Of a stretch of 54,755 nt of DNA, positions 25,413 to 35,031 are shown piece by piece. Made by a program: the position numbers and the translations under genes. Below the pieces are notes generated by a model, which saw only the letters and a program-made list of their open reading frames with translations, was not told the DNA's origin and made no database searches. Source of the stretch: Candidatus Bathyarchaeota archaeon (GTDB lineage: Archaea > Thermoproteota > CALKCG01 > B24 > JAGTQN01); the NCBI GenBank assembly GCA_018396395.1, contig JAGTQN010000001.1, positions 1-54,755 on the forward strand, read 5' to 3'. The stretch's first letter is position 1. The number at the start of each line of letters is the position of its first letter.

Positions 25413-25504
25413 GATGCCTTCTAATTAGGTCATTTTCATCTATAGTCTCTGAATAGCCCATCTAAGGCTTTCTATACCCTTCCCTGATCATAGCGCACCT
25501 GAAA

Positions 25505-26506
25505 TTATGAGTAGTGAGGGATCTTTACAGCCCTCTTCAACTGGGCCGACTCTAAAACGGCATCAACGACTTCGAGAACTCTTAACCCATCAAGTACATT
25601 AATGGAGGGTGTTCTGTCCTCTATAACTGATGCTATGAACTCCCTAAGCTCACGTTCAAACATAGGATAAGTGGAATCTTCCATAAACCTGATTGTTGTA
25701 GGATTTGCATACTCGATCATTTTTGAGCTATGAACTAAGAGATAATTATCCCTCCATTCGCTTTTCATATGACCTTCTGACCCGATGACTTCTACAGAAT
25801 CGATTGATTTAGATGCCCGCATGGTCAGGCTAAGACTCGCCAAAACACTATTCTTGAATCGAATGATGAAGGAGACGGTTTCGTCAACTCCAAAGGTTGG
25901 ATGAACGTTTACCTCAGCAAGCACCTCCTCAGCTCTGCTTCCAATCATCCATAAAACTTGATCTATGAGATGTACGCCCAGATACCTTAGTATGCCTCCA
26001 CCCTTTGGCTCCTCAAGTAACCATCCGCGAAGCAGACCAGTCCCCTTTACCGCGAGAACTAAATAAACCTCTCCTACGATGCCTTTGTCAAGGAAATTTT
26101 TCATCAATGATCTAGAAGCTAAAAATCGTTGGCAGTATCCAACCATGAGTTTTGCTCCACTTCTCTCAACGGCTTCAACTAGCTCCTTTGCTTCAATACT
26201 GTTCTTTGCCATTGGTTTTTCGACAAAAGTTGGCTTTCCCGCTTCAAGACAATCTATAGACACATTTTTCAACGCAAAATGAGGAACAGCAATGAGGACG
26301 GCATCCACATTCCCCTTTTCCAGTAACTCATAATGGTCTCTATAGTAGTTTTTAACTTTGAACTCCTCAGCGAATCGCTTCGCTATAGTCTCATTCACAT
26401 CTGCTACAGCTATAAGCTTACATCCATCGATCCTTCCAAGAACCGTAGAGAGAGTCCTTCCTTGGTTGCCACATCCAATAAGCCCCATACTTAACTCTCT
26501 GACCAA
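25505..26506 (-). CDS. Gfo/Idh/MocA-family NAD(P)-dependent oxidoreductase
   Basis: This 333-residue sugar or inositol dehydrogenase-like enzyme has an N-terminal Rossmann site (GLIGCGNQGRTL near residues 8-19) and the family signature EKPMAKN near 95-101, whose lysine is catalytic. A C-terminal alpha/beta domain follows, with the typical GVHLIDQVLW near 177 (H and D in the active site). Members oxidise or rearrange sugars, sugar amines and cyclitols; the exact substrate is not evident. It sits between two OPT-like transporters and near glycosidase-like genes, consistent with sugar catabolism. TTG at 26506 is the longest start; ATG at 26488, giving MGLIGCGNQG, is equally credible. Confidence 0.85.
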   Translation of the reverse strand: MVRELSMGLIGCGNQGRTLSTVLGRIDGCKLIAVADVNETIAKRFAEEFKVKNYYRDHYELLEKGNVDAVLIAVPHFALKNVSIDCLEAGKPTFVEKPMAKNSIEAKELVEAVERSGAKLMVGYCQRFLASRSLMKNFLDKGIVGEVYLVLAVKGTGLLRGWLLEEPKGGGILRYLGVHLIDQVLWMIGSRAEEVLAEVNVHPTFGVDETVSFIIRFKNSVLASLSLTMRASKSIDSVEVIGSEGHMKSEWRDNYLLVHSSKMIEYANPTTIRFMEDSTYPMFERELREFIASVIEDRTPSINVLDGLRVLEVVDAVLESAQLKRAVKIPHYS

Positions 26507-26581
26507 GAATTATAACTCCCCTTGTCGCTTGGCTGAGAGGTTATGGGGATTTATGTCTATAAGTATTGTGCTTTATGGGAT

Positions 26582-26696
26582 GATACCGTCAAGTTTTGGT
26601 AGACTAAATAGACTTTATTCTCTTTATCTCATTATGGATCGTGTTGACGAGGTTCTTATGAAGGTTCTAGCCGATGGTCCTAAGCTTGACGGTATC
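26582..26696. repeat. 115-bp segment bounded by 12-bp inverted repeats
   Basis: GATACCGTCAAG at 26582-26593 and its exact complement CTTGACGGTATC at 26685-26696 bracket a short AT-rich segment beside a decayed IS110-type gene. It may be a miniature element or the relic of an IS end. No direct target repeat is obvious. Confidence 0.35.
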
Positions 26697-26781
26697 TATG
26701 GGGATGGTGTTGTATCCATGAAAAGCATCTGAATTCTCTACCGGGCTTCGTATGCGTAAGAACACATCCTAACACCTTCAT

Positions 26782-27602
26782 TCACATTCTTTTAAGCTTT
26801 ATCTCAATAAGCCTCCTATCGGAGCCCTTGTAGGCTTCTTTCCTCGTAAGCATGTACCAGATAATCATGAGCATCTCCCTGGCAACGGCTACGATGGCTT
26901 TCTGATGTCCTCTACGGGTTGCTACGCACCTGTAGAGGCTTCCAAGCCTTTCATCGCTTAAGGAAGCCCTTTGGGCTGCCTGGACAAGGATCTAATCGGG
27001 CGAAGCCCCTTGGAGCCCTGCTTCGGTATTCTTGCCAATGCGCTTTATCGCCCGACTAGCGGATCTTGGCGAAGGCACTAAGCCAGCCTAATCGAGTAAG
27101 CCAGCTTCGAAGAGCTTGTCAAGGAAACCTATGCACGTCGCCAATCTCGGCCAGGATGAGAATAGCCTCGTCTCGTCGAGTAGAAGTCGATCACAGGCAT
27201 CGTCATTAGGAGCTTTATGGCATCCTCCTCCAAGGCTATGGAGACAATCTCCTTATCTACACATCAACATCATCCCTTAGCGCCTTACAAGCTCCATCGT
27301 AAGCTTAATGGCGTTTTCCACATCCTCGAGGCTGAGACGCCCCACATGGTTGTGGATATGCCTCGTAGCAACGCCTATGACGACGCTGGGGCACCCAGCT
27401 CCAAGGCATCGTAAAGCTTTATCCATTTGTTCCCAGTAGCCTCTAGAACAGCCTTCGCTTCCCTACCCTTCAGGGTCTCAATAAGCCCTTGGATTCCAAG
27501 GCTATCGTTTGGAAGGGATAGCTCGCCCAGGATCCCGTCCCTATCGTCCTTAAGGTATGCTTGGAAGCTGCGCTTTCCTACGTCTACCCCTACGCTTATC
27601 AT
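26782..27602 (-). pseudogene. Decayed IS110-family transposase
   Basis: The N-terminus is clear: MISVGVDVGKRSFQAYLKDD with the DEDD-type catalytic aspartate of IS110 enzymes, then VLEATGNKWIKLYDALE about 55 residues on. The frame is then lost. Further along the minus strand, pieces of the transposase_20 domain reappear in shifted frames: KLLMTMPVIDFYS near 27230-27190 and GSLYRCVATRRGHQKAIVAVAREML near 26950-26880, ending IEIKLKRM with a stop at 26782. Several frameshifts and stops, and a length below the family norm, show it is dead. IS110 elements move with a bridge RNA from their flanking non-coding DNA; that DNA would lie at 27603-27900 if any of it is left. Confidence 0.82.
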
Positions 27603-27938
27603 GTCATGGCTTCACTTTAAGTCTTTAACATAACTTCCTCCACGAGGCTTTAGCATAGAAAGTAACTCGGATTCCGAGGATTCGCAAGAAGCCTTCCTTA
27701 GAGCCATACGATCCCTAAATGATTGTAGTAGCCCCTCCAGACTTCAATCCGTGTCTTTGTATGCCTTAAGGGCTTATGGCATTTACAAGGAAAGTATGGG
27801 ATAGACCAAAAGAAAGAAGTCCTGAAGCCTTCGCTTGACTGCCTCGCTTAGCCTTTAGTTTCTATTTACATCGTAATGAAGATTACGCTATTCAACGAAC
27901 CAAATTAAAAAAGAAAAGAGAGGTGGGTATATCAATTG
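27603..27938. other. Gene-free flank of IS110 relic
   Basis: This 336-nt gap lies upstream of the IS110-type relic. I find no protein gene in it. It could contain the former left end of the element, including a degenerate bridge RNA, because IS110-group elements encode that RNA upstream of the transposase. No conserved loop can be recognised by eye. Confidence 0.3.
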
Positions 27939-29924
27939 TTAGAACTCTACAGTAACGCCTGGAGTCTTGAACCACCTTGGTACTACATATGCAGCCATAA
28001 ACACAAATGACATTAGCGCACCACCCATGGCTATGCCTATGAAAAGAGGTAAATATTTTTCGTAGAGTTTCGTTCCTCCGGTCTTGAGCATAGCGAACTT
28101 GGCAAGCCAGACGATTATCGCCATGAACCAAATTCCAGTGTAGTTATACTCAGCTGAAAAACCGATAATGATGCCGATCGGATGGAATGGCCACCACGCA
28201 AAACGGGTCCTAAGGAACCACATAACCCCAGGTAGGAGAAATGCAAGGGCTGCCGTAGACCAGTCGGTTGAGCCCCATCCAGGACCGTGGGGCATCCAGT
28301 TCGCAAGCCCACTTCCGCTCTTCACCATCGCTGCCGCTTCCTGAGGCCCTAAAGCCGTCCAAGGCCAGTTTGTGTACCCTTGGGTCATAGTGCTCCAGTA
28401 CGCTATCGAGAAACCGACGAATATTGAAACAGCGAGAGCACTAAGCGAGGCTACGATGACATCTTTCATATTCGTGCCAGTATCTGATGCAACCCTACAA
28501 GCGACAAGCGTGGCTATGGAGTTGTTGTCCTGCGCATACGAGGCTGTATAAAAGCCGCTCCAGAGCATCTCATTAAGCATTCCAGGTTTCTGGCTTAAGT
28601 TGGCGTAGGCATCGATAAAGCCGTTACTACCCCAGAACAGCTCATTGGCTGGGTAATACCACAGGAAAGTCGTTGTGAAGGCGAAACCTGTTTCAAGAAG
28701 CATGCGTACGATCCCAAGGAACAGGATGAGGTTTAGGATGATGTTTACGAGCATAAATTCGGGACTAGCCCCGAAAGCTACAGGTATCAGCCATTGTAGC
28801 AAAAGGGAAACTACAAACATGAGTAGCAATGTCCTCGTCGTGAAGCCCTGTAGCCGGATTTCCTCCGCAGCTTTCTCAGCAGAAGGCTTGCCTAAAGCAG
28901 CCCTAACTATGTTGATGACATTCCTCCAACCAAAGACTAGCATCCATACACCCAGCGAGAAGAGTCCCCAATATGCAGAAAACTGTCCATAGTAATGTGA
29001 AAGTGGAGCGTACCAAAGGAGCGCACCTCGACCCTTACTAGAGACATCCGGCCAACCAAGAATCCATACGCCTATAGGCGGAATGAGAATTCTCATAATG
29101 AAGTAAGAGAGAAACATTGTCATTAAGATGTCTTGAGGCACAAGGAATAGGAGGGATATCACGATAAGATTGTATCCTGGATAGAAACCCGCATTCGGTA
29201 ATGGCGGGTATATCTGGGTATTGACATCCCAGTTGGGGATTGTAGGGATGATTTGAAGGTTCCAAAGCGTGGGCGGAATGGTATAGATGACTCCGATTAT
29301 TAACCCAATCCAGAAGAACTTGTTGAGGATCCTAGGCCTCCCTACCTCCGATACGGGTCGGTCGATCATTGCTAAGGGTATGTGAGCCATTGGAAAGGAA
29401 AGCTTTTCAACATCTATCCATTGGCTCTTCCAAAGCAGGGCAGCGAAATTCAAGGTGAAGACTGCGAAGATCATCGCGAGAGAGGATATGACAACAGTTG
29501 CTGGTGAGTAAAGCAACGGGTTAAGGAAGGGCTTCAGTTGCGGTCCACCACCTCGCGTCATAGCGGCCCAGATCCAGAACTGCGGGCCCCCCATTGCCAA
29601 GTAAGTGGCCGTAAAGGCTGGTGCAAAGGACATCGTAAGTACAATAAGGGCTTCATGGGGGCTAAGTCTATACCTTCGCGGAAGAACTGCTGTAATTGCT
29701 GCGACGAAAAAAAATGGTATAAACGCTTGTAAATTATAAGTCCATTGACCGAAACCACCTTTAGGTGCCCAGAAACCGAAGTCTGATCCAGCAAAGCTGT
29801 GTCCCCAAACGCCGTATGTGGTATTCATAGTCTCAAGAGTCCAGTAAACCGTAAAAATGACCGCCAAAGCCATTCCAATCGCTGTGGCTCGAGGCGTCAG
29901 TCCTCTTGTTATAGCTTCTCCCAT
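27939..29924 (-). CDS. OPT-like multispanning transporter (DUF6785 type), copy 2
   Basis: This 661-residue membrane protein has about 14-15 hydrophobic helices. It starts near residue 15 with a helix (ATAIGMALAVIFTVYWTL) and has polar, aromatic-rich loops such as YGVWGHSFAGSDFGFWAP near 36-53. The HEALIVLTMSFAPAF stretch near 88-102 and the glycine-rich MTRGGGP loop near 119-125 are typical of OPT-like DUF6785 proteins. It is related to copy 1 in architecture but not a recent duplicate, as the sequences differ widely. Probably a proton-coupled importer of peptides or other oligomers. The next gene upstream on the same strand is a large glycosidase-like protein, so imported glycans or glycopeptides are a reasonable guess. 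Confidence 0.7.
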   Translation of the reverse strand: MGEAITRGLTPRATAIGMALAVIFTVYWTLETMNTTYGVWGHSFAGSDFGFWAPKGGFGQWTYNLQAFIPFFFVAAITAVLPRRYRLSPHEALIVLTMSFAPAFTATYLAMGGPQFWIWAAMTRGGGPQLKPFLNPLLYSPATVVISSLAMIFAVFTLNFAALLWKSQWIDVEKLSFPMAHIPLAMIDRPVSEVGRPRILNKFFWIGLIIGVIYTIPPTLWNLQIIPTIPNWDVNTQIYPPLPNAGFYPGYNLIVISLLFLVPQDILMTMFLSYFIMRILIPPIGVWILGWPDVSSKGRGALLWYAPLSHYYGQFSAYWGLFSLGVWMLVFGWRNVINIVRAALGKPSAEKAAEEIRLQGFTTRTLLLMFVVSLLLQWLIPVAFGASPEFMLVNIILNLILFLGIVRMLLETGFAFTTTFLWYYPANELFWGSNGFIDAYANLSQKPGMLNEMLWSGFYTASYAQDNNSIATLVACRVASDTGTNMKDVIVASLSALAVSIFVGFSIAYWSTMTQGYTNWPWTALGPQEAAAMVKSGSGLANWMPHGPGWGSTDWSTAALAFLLPGVMWFLRTRFAWWPFHPIGIIIGFSAEYNYTGIWFMAIIVWLAKFAMLKTGGTKLYEKYLPLFIGIAMGGALMSFVFMAAYVVPRWFKTPGVTVEF

Positions 29925-29946
29925 TTTTCATCAAATAAAGTTAAAC

Positions 29947-29999
29947 TTATGTAACTTAAAAGTTTTGCGGTTTACATAAACTGTACTGTAACCTTAAGC
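29947..29999. promoter_or_regulatory. Inverted repeat and shared 13-mer upstream of transporter copy 2
   Basis: TTATGTAA at 29947-29954 and TTACATAA at 29972-29979 form an 8-bp inverted repeat 23 nt before the transporter ATG. Directly upstream (29987-29999) is TGTAACCTTAAGC, the same 13-mer found at both ends of the 20201-20686 element. An operator is likely for the first; the second may be a shared regulatory site or a relic of a mobile element. Confidence 0.35.
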
Positions 30000-30142
30000 T
30001 GTAGAATGAATTTATTCATAAACCTCTTTAACATTAGTAGTATGCAATCGGCGAGAAGAAGAGATAGCTAAAACACAAGAATAGTCCACAAAGCACAAGT
30101 TTTTACATGATGGATAGATATTTTCTAAAGGCATCCATCCTT

Positions 30143-32782
30143 TTAGAATTCAAGTAAGACCTCTGCATAACCGTGAAACGGCTCAATCCTAACTGTCTCG
30201 GTATTAGCATCGTAAACACCGCCTTTTACTTTGTTCGCCTTTCTGCCTTGTGGATGAGGCAGACGAAGTTCTAAGCATTTCGGCTTCCTGTCCGAGAGGC
30301 ATTTCACTTTCGATTCAATCCTGCATTGTTCCAATTTTGATTCTACCTTCAACGATACTTCTCCAAAATAGCTGGCAACTCTGTTTAGTTCTATAGATGT
30401 GCCGTTTTCCATCCAAGATCTGGGGATCCCTGGGAGCAGCTTAAGAGTTTGACCTTGCTCCATCCAGAGCATCCATCGCGTTTGCATAAGGAACCAGCCT
30501 TCTTCATGTGTTTTGTGGGAGCTTCCAACACCCGGATAATGTTCCCAGAAAGTGTAGGTCTCTCGGTCAGCTAGGCTTGCGAAACCATTATAATAAGCCT
30601 TAAGAAACGGCTTAATCTCCCCTCGCCGAAGATGAACCTGTGGGTGACAGCTATAATAAGGTTGGCTAAAAGCCACATTACGCATATACATCAACTCTGT
30701 ATAGTAGCTCACAAGGAAATCGGCGATTCGTTCACTCGGATCTAAGACTTCGTGAAAAATAAGGTGGAGTGGTCCAAGCAAAGAGTCTCTAGCTAAGAAA
30801 GTAAGGTGGGTAAACCATCTGCCTTTTTCCGCGTAAAGCGAGACGGGGCCGCGTGCTTCGGCCCAAGGTGGAGCAGTTGGGCACCATGTTCCGTCACTAA
30901 GCGGAACAACCGGTGAGTTTGCCACAGCCTCAAACAAAGCCTCACGAATATCCTTTTTCCAATCTTCAGCCTCTCTGGCAAGCCTCTCTGATTGAGCAGG
31001 ATCCACTTTAGAGAGCATCTCCGAAGCACGGCTTAAACCAAGATATGCGTATCCGTTCAGCATAAACTGGTGGTAGGGGTCTTGCGGATCGGCGACTTTT
31101 CCTTCGATCATGCCGTAGCCTTTACCGCGTAACTCCTCCCTCTTGTTACGGTTACGCCATTCTAAAAGACGCTCACAAGCCTTAAGCAGTTTCGGCTTGA
31201 TCTGTTGAACCCAGTTGTCGTCATGTGTGTAGCGGTAATGCTCACCCATAACCCATAATGCTGCTCCCGTTTCCAGCATGTATCCATCGAAGTTCTGGAT
31301 AAATCCGTCTTCATGTTGCTTATCAAGAAAATACGTCAAAGAACGCCTAGCCAGACTATGCCAACCCATGGAGTCCATGAACTGAATGATTGGTGAACTC
31401 TCTGAGCCGATCGGACAGTATACCCCAATGGTAGCCGCAACGGTGCCGAATGGTTCAAGACCATACGCAACGAGATCTAAATGAAGCAAGCCCGCCTGCA
31501 TCATCTCTTCAATCCGTTTTTCAGGTAGTTTCACCTTAGCAGCGGACTCCAGCTTCTCTTTCCAAAATTCGCGGCATTCGGCGTGAAGCATTGTAAAGTC
31601 TCGCTTTCTCAGTCGCTTAGCCCTTTCTCTGGAGATGGGACGATGGGGAAGAAAGAACTCGAATGAGGCTGTTTCCCCAGGTTTAAGCAGAACAGCTAAC
31701 TCCTCCTGAGGCATTGGTTTCCCGTTTAATTTTGAGATGCAAAAGACCTGTCCACTTTCAAAAACTCCGAATCCGTCCTTTCCATCATACGACCATCTCA
31801 AAGCCTTTTTTGAACTAGGAAAAACGTTTTTAAACCATGCATAGCGAGGTACATAAGCAGAATTCACCGCTTCGGTTCTAAAGCAGAGCACGGTCTCTTC
31901 TTCGCAGCTCATCTCTTCAGGCAGAAGCGATTGGAATTCTCGTTCTTGCTCTTTCGTGAAAATATGGCCGTATCCATAGCCGTCAGCAACCAAGAAGTGC
32001 GTGCCCCGCAGCGACTTAGTTGTAAGCTTGGTTGATTCAAGCGTAACAAATACAGTGGAGTTATAGATTACATCATCATCGACGAGTACTCCGTGTAGAA
32101 TCGGTAGCACACCTTCTTCCAGATGCCGAGACATCCTTTCGGCACAGCCTATTCCGCGGCCGATAAAAAAGTTGTATCGGACGGGGTTGTTGTCAGCCTC
32201 TGGAAGTGGAACTGGGTAGCCATGGAATCGTGGCTGAATCCAATCCCAAACTTCCTGTCCAATCCGAAAACTAAACTCGAAGATTCGAATGTCTCTACTA
32301 AGTCCCAGCCAAGTTGGGCAGTGGAGTTCTCGAGTATTCGCCGCAGCCGATGCGTAACTTTCTTCCGGCTCGCTTTCTATACGCTGAAGTTTCGTTTGTA
32401 GTCCGCGGCTACGAATCTCTTCAGCGATCTGCTCATAGGAACGTTCATCATCTGCCTCAGTCACAACTATCCCGTATTCTGGGATGATGATGGGATATTC
32501 CTTACTGACATCTCTGAGAAAGAAACTAAACGGATTGATAGCTGTGTGAACAGTAATTAATGTTGTCTCTGATCCCAAACTGCAACCAGACTCATCAACA
32601 GTAATCTCCAGCCTGCAAGATCCATGGAATGCGAAAGAGAATTCGTCATCTACGACTTCACCTTTACCCTTCTTAATGAGCACCTCCTTCAGTCTACCAT
32701 TAACTACTTTTATTCGGCCTGTTGGTTTGCCATTCTTCCATTCTATAGCTATGCTCCTGCCCATAATAGGCACTTCTCCCAT
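30143..32782 (-). CDS. Six-hairpin glycosidase-like protein, family unassigned
   Basis: This is an 879-residue cytoplasmic protein without signal peptide. An N-terminal beta-sandwich-like region (1-400) leads to an alpha/alpha toroid (about 410-780). Its acidic, aromatic stretches QHEDGFIQNFDGYMLETGAA near 500-520 and FWEHYPGVGSSHKTHEEGW near 752-770 look like active-site rims of six-hairpin glycosidases. A C-terminal beta domain (LLPGIPRSWMENGTSIELN) follows, as in rhamnosidase- and GH63-like enzymes. I could not place it in one family; a glycan hydrolase or lyase is most likely. It lies 218 nt upstream of transporter copy 2 on the same strand and may act on what that importer brings in. The catalytic residues are not certain. 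Confidence 0.6.
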   Translation of the reverse strand: MGEVPIMGRSIAIEWKNGKPTGRIKVVNGRLKEVLIKKGKGEVVDDEFSFAFHGSCRLEITVDESGCSLGSETTLITVHTAINPFSFFLRDVSKEYPIIIPEYGIVVTEADDERSYEQIAEEIRSRGLQTKLQRIESEPEESYASAAANTRELHCPTWLGLSRDIRIFEFSFRIGQEVWDWIQPRFHGYPVPLPEADNNPVRYNFFIGRGIGCAERMSRHLEEGVLPILHGVLVDDDVIYNSTVFVTLESTKLTTKSLRGTHFLVADGYGYGHIFTKEQEREFQSLLPEEMSCEEETVLCFRTEAVNSAYVPRYAWFKNVFPSSKKALRWSYDGKDGFGVFESGQVFCISKLNGKPMPQEELAVLLKPGETASFEFFLPHRPISRERAKRLRKRDFTMLHAECREFWKEKLESAAKVKLPEKRIEEMMQAGLLHLDLVAYGLEPFGTVAATIGVYCPIGSESSPIIQFMDSMGWHSLARRSLTYFLDKQHEDGFIQNFDGYMLETGAALWVMGEHYRYTHDDNWVQQIKPKLLKACERLLEWRNRNKREELRGKGYGMIEGKVADPQDPYHQFMLNGYAYLGLSRASEMLSKVDPAQSERLAREAEDWKKDIREALFEAVANSPVVPLSDGTWCPTAPPWAEARGPVSLYAEKGRWFTHLTFLARDSLLGPLHLIFHEVLDPSERIADFLVSYYTELMYMRNVAFSQPYYSCHPQVHLRRGEIKPFLKAYYNGFASLADRETYTFWEHYPGVGSSHKTHEEGWFLMQTRWMLWMEQGQTLKLLPGIPRSWMENGTSIELNRVASYFGEVSLKVESKLEQCRIESKVKCLSDRKPKCLELRLPHPQGRKANKVKGGVYDANTETVRIEPFHGYAEVLLEF

Positions 32783-32981
32783 TCTCTAGTCTAGGATCTC
32801 TCCAGTTGATCTCGGATTCGAAACGCATTCAATCTAAGCCACCAGTCTTCGTAGAAGACTTTAAAATGTTTCCCTGCTTTGTGGATTAATATAAATTAAA
32901 TTGTACGACCCATGATCTTCCTTATCTACTGACTGAAGGGTTGTTCTTATATGACATGTCCTCGGCGAAGAATTTGAAAAA

Positions 32982-34982
32982 CTACGAATACTCCAAAGAG
33001 ATCTTGCTTACGATACCTTCTAACCCAAACTTGTTCACAGGCTTCGCTTGAAGCGTATTAATACCCTTGCGAAGGGTCCAAAGGAAACTAGAAGGCATTT
33101 CCACCCATTCTTCTTCATTGATCTTCACAAAGAACTTGTCAAAGTTCGGGGTGACTGTATCAATTTGTACCTTAAGCTTTCCCGGCTCCGCGTACTGAAG
33201 ATGTAATTCAGCTTGGTTTAAAGTCCATTCGAAGTCCGCATCCCTTGAAGAATATTTTGTGAACCAAGGAAAGGGTTTACTCGGGACTCCTGGCGCCCTT
33301 TCCCACCTTGAGACCTTTTCACTCTCGTACATAAGCCATCCATCATAGTTCCAAGGCAAAAGTCCCTCGCCATCTGCCTCGCAGGGTTCAAGGGAGCTTA
33401 AATGATCATTCCTCATATCCATAATGCCATATCCATTCCACATCATATCAAGCCTTTCCTGTGCGGTCCAGGCCGGGCGATCGGAAACAAGCTTGATTCC
33501 TTCATAGTTCTTGTCCAAGGCTGCTTTATAGGCTTCAAGGCCACTCATAGGAATACCGTTCCTTTCGAAATAGTAGGTGCATTTTCGCCTGTCATCAGGA
33601 TCCCCTGACATGTCTATAAGGACCCATTTCTTGTACTCGTTGGACCAGGCTTCGGCCGTCGCATGGACGGCAAGCATTCTACGTGCTTGTAACCCTACAG
33701 CTAAGCAACACTGGACGAAGGCCGCGCTATAATGGGTGCACATGCCTAAGGCTAGCTTCTTCCTGTCCAATTCCAGTATAAGAAGCCCGTCAGGAGGTGG
33801 ATTATAGTCTATATACCCGAATCTTCCACCCCAGTTGATAGCTGACTTCCAACCATCTTCCCATTGACTCCTTACCCACTCTGCAAGTCTCAGGAACTTC
33901 TCAAACTCTGTCTTAGCCCCTTTCACCACCCAGTCTAGTTGGTATCGTTCTCTAAGAATTTTCAGCCTTGGCTCATCATAAGGCTGGTAAGCGAAGGAAT
34001 AGGAGCTTCGAACAATCTTCTCGTTTCTGAACTCTCGTATCTTTATTCTTTCCTCATCTAAGCTTTCTTCTAAGGAAAGCTCAGCCGAAAGCGTGAGGCT
34101 GTAGAGCTCGGGTGTAGCCCTCGGATCGCATGTGGTCAGGGCAACCCTCCACTGCAGATAATGGTGGGAGGGATCTCTGAAATGGGGGCCCTTCACCAAG
34201 GCTTCTGGAGACATCCAATGCGTCCATGTTTTTGGCGAGTAGGAGGGCGTAGAACCGATCCTCGACTCGACCTCTATCGCTGTCCCTTCAGGTTCAATGC
34301 CCTCGTAGTTTATCCACAGACTTTCTAGACAAACCTTGGGGGCTATGGGACCTGACGTTGTTGAGGAGGCTACATCGATAAAGGGAGAGGTAACGTATCC
34401 CTTAGGTGGATACGCTTCGATCTTAAGCCTTATCAAGTATTCTCCATCGCAGGAGTTGTTGATTCCCATGTTATCGTAATTCCAAGTCTTGCCGCCATCG
34501 GCGCTCTTTGCGCTTCTATTTGGCTGTCTCGAATTTTCGATCCAGAACGTGTAGCCAAGGCTTCCCTCGGAGTGGAAGACGAACTCGTTCAGACCTTTCC
34601 TTAAATATTCGACTGGAAAAGGAATCTCCGTCCACTGCGTATCATAATTGAACCATTCTCTCCTAAACCTGTAGGACGCGGCTTCTCGTCCGTTAACCTC
34701 TAAAATGAGTGGCTCCTCTTCCCTAGCACTTATGAAGGGAATAACCTCTGCAGAGAAGACATTCGGGTTGTCTATTAAGAACTCTTTCTTAATCCAAACA
34801 TCTCCTTGGACTTGCTCCTTGGTTTTTCTACCGATTCTACCAATTTCATCGGCAAGAAGGATTCGTCTCCTCAATTTCAAGGCTCCAGAATTCGTTAGAT
34901 CAATTTTATAGTCCCTGAAGACTTCATCAAAGTCGTCGTATCCTTTCCAGGTTCTTGAGACCATAATCCTTTTCAATCGCAT
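32982..34982 (-). CDS. Transglutaminase-like cysteine protease/amidase, multidomain
   Basis: This 666-residue protein carries a transglutaminase-core domain at about 345-470. The triad is visible: cysteine in GMCTHYSAAFVQ near 414, histidine in LAVHATAEAW near 441 and aspartate in VLIDMSGD near 457. Flanking regions are beta-rich: an N-terminal galactose-binding-like part with YRFRREWFNYDTQWTEIPF near 120-140, and a C-terminal Ig-like part (HLQYAEPGKLKVQIDTV). Such proteins in prokaryotes cleave or exchange amide bonds in peptides or cell-wall fragments. No signal peptide is seen, so it is likely cytoplasmic. Its neighbours are a C45 hydrolase upstream (49-nt gap) and a glycosidase-like protein downstream, on the same strand. 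Confidence 0.72.
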   Translation of the reverse strand: MRLKRIMVSRTWKGYDDFDEVFRDYKIDLTNSGALKLRRRILLADEIGRIGRKTKEQVQGDVWIKKEFLIDNPNVFSAEVIPFISAREEEPLILEVNGREAASYRFRREWFNYDTQWTEIPFPVEYLRKGLNEFVFHSEGSLGYTFWIENSRQPNRSAKSADGGKTWNYDNMGINNSCDGEYLIRLKIEAYPPKGYVTSPFIDVASSTTSGPIAPKVCLESLWINYEGIEPEGTAIEVESRIGSTPSYSPKTWTHWMSPEALVKGPHFRDPSHHYLQWRVALTTCDPRATPELYSLTLSAELSLEESLDEERIKIREFRNEKIVRSSYSFAYQPYDEPRLKILRERYQLDWVVKGAKTEFEKFLRLAEWVRSQWEDGWKSAINWGGRFGYIDYNPPPDGLLILELDRKKLALGMCTHYSAAFVQCCLAVGLQARRMLAVHATAEAWSNEYKKWVLIDMSGDPDDRRKCTYYFERNGIPMSGLEAYKAALDKNYEGIKLVSDRPAWTAQERLDMMWNGYGIMDMRNDHLSSLEPCEADGEGLLPWNYDGWLMYESEKVSRWERAPGVPSKPFPWFTKYSSRDADFEWTLNQAELHLQYAEPGKLKVQIDTVTPNFDKFFVKINEEEWVEMPSSFLWTLRKGINTLQAKPVNKFGLEGIVSKISLEYS

Positions 34983-35031
34983 CTACCCCCTCGCATCATA
35001 ATTTCTGGATTCTCGAGATTGGACAGGGTTA

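Noticed and set aside
26358..26732. A 124-codon frame on the plus strand
   Set aside because: The first half is antisense to the Gfo/Idh gene; the rest crosses the 12-bp inverted-repeat segment. No domain is visible.
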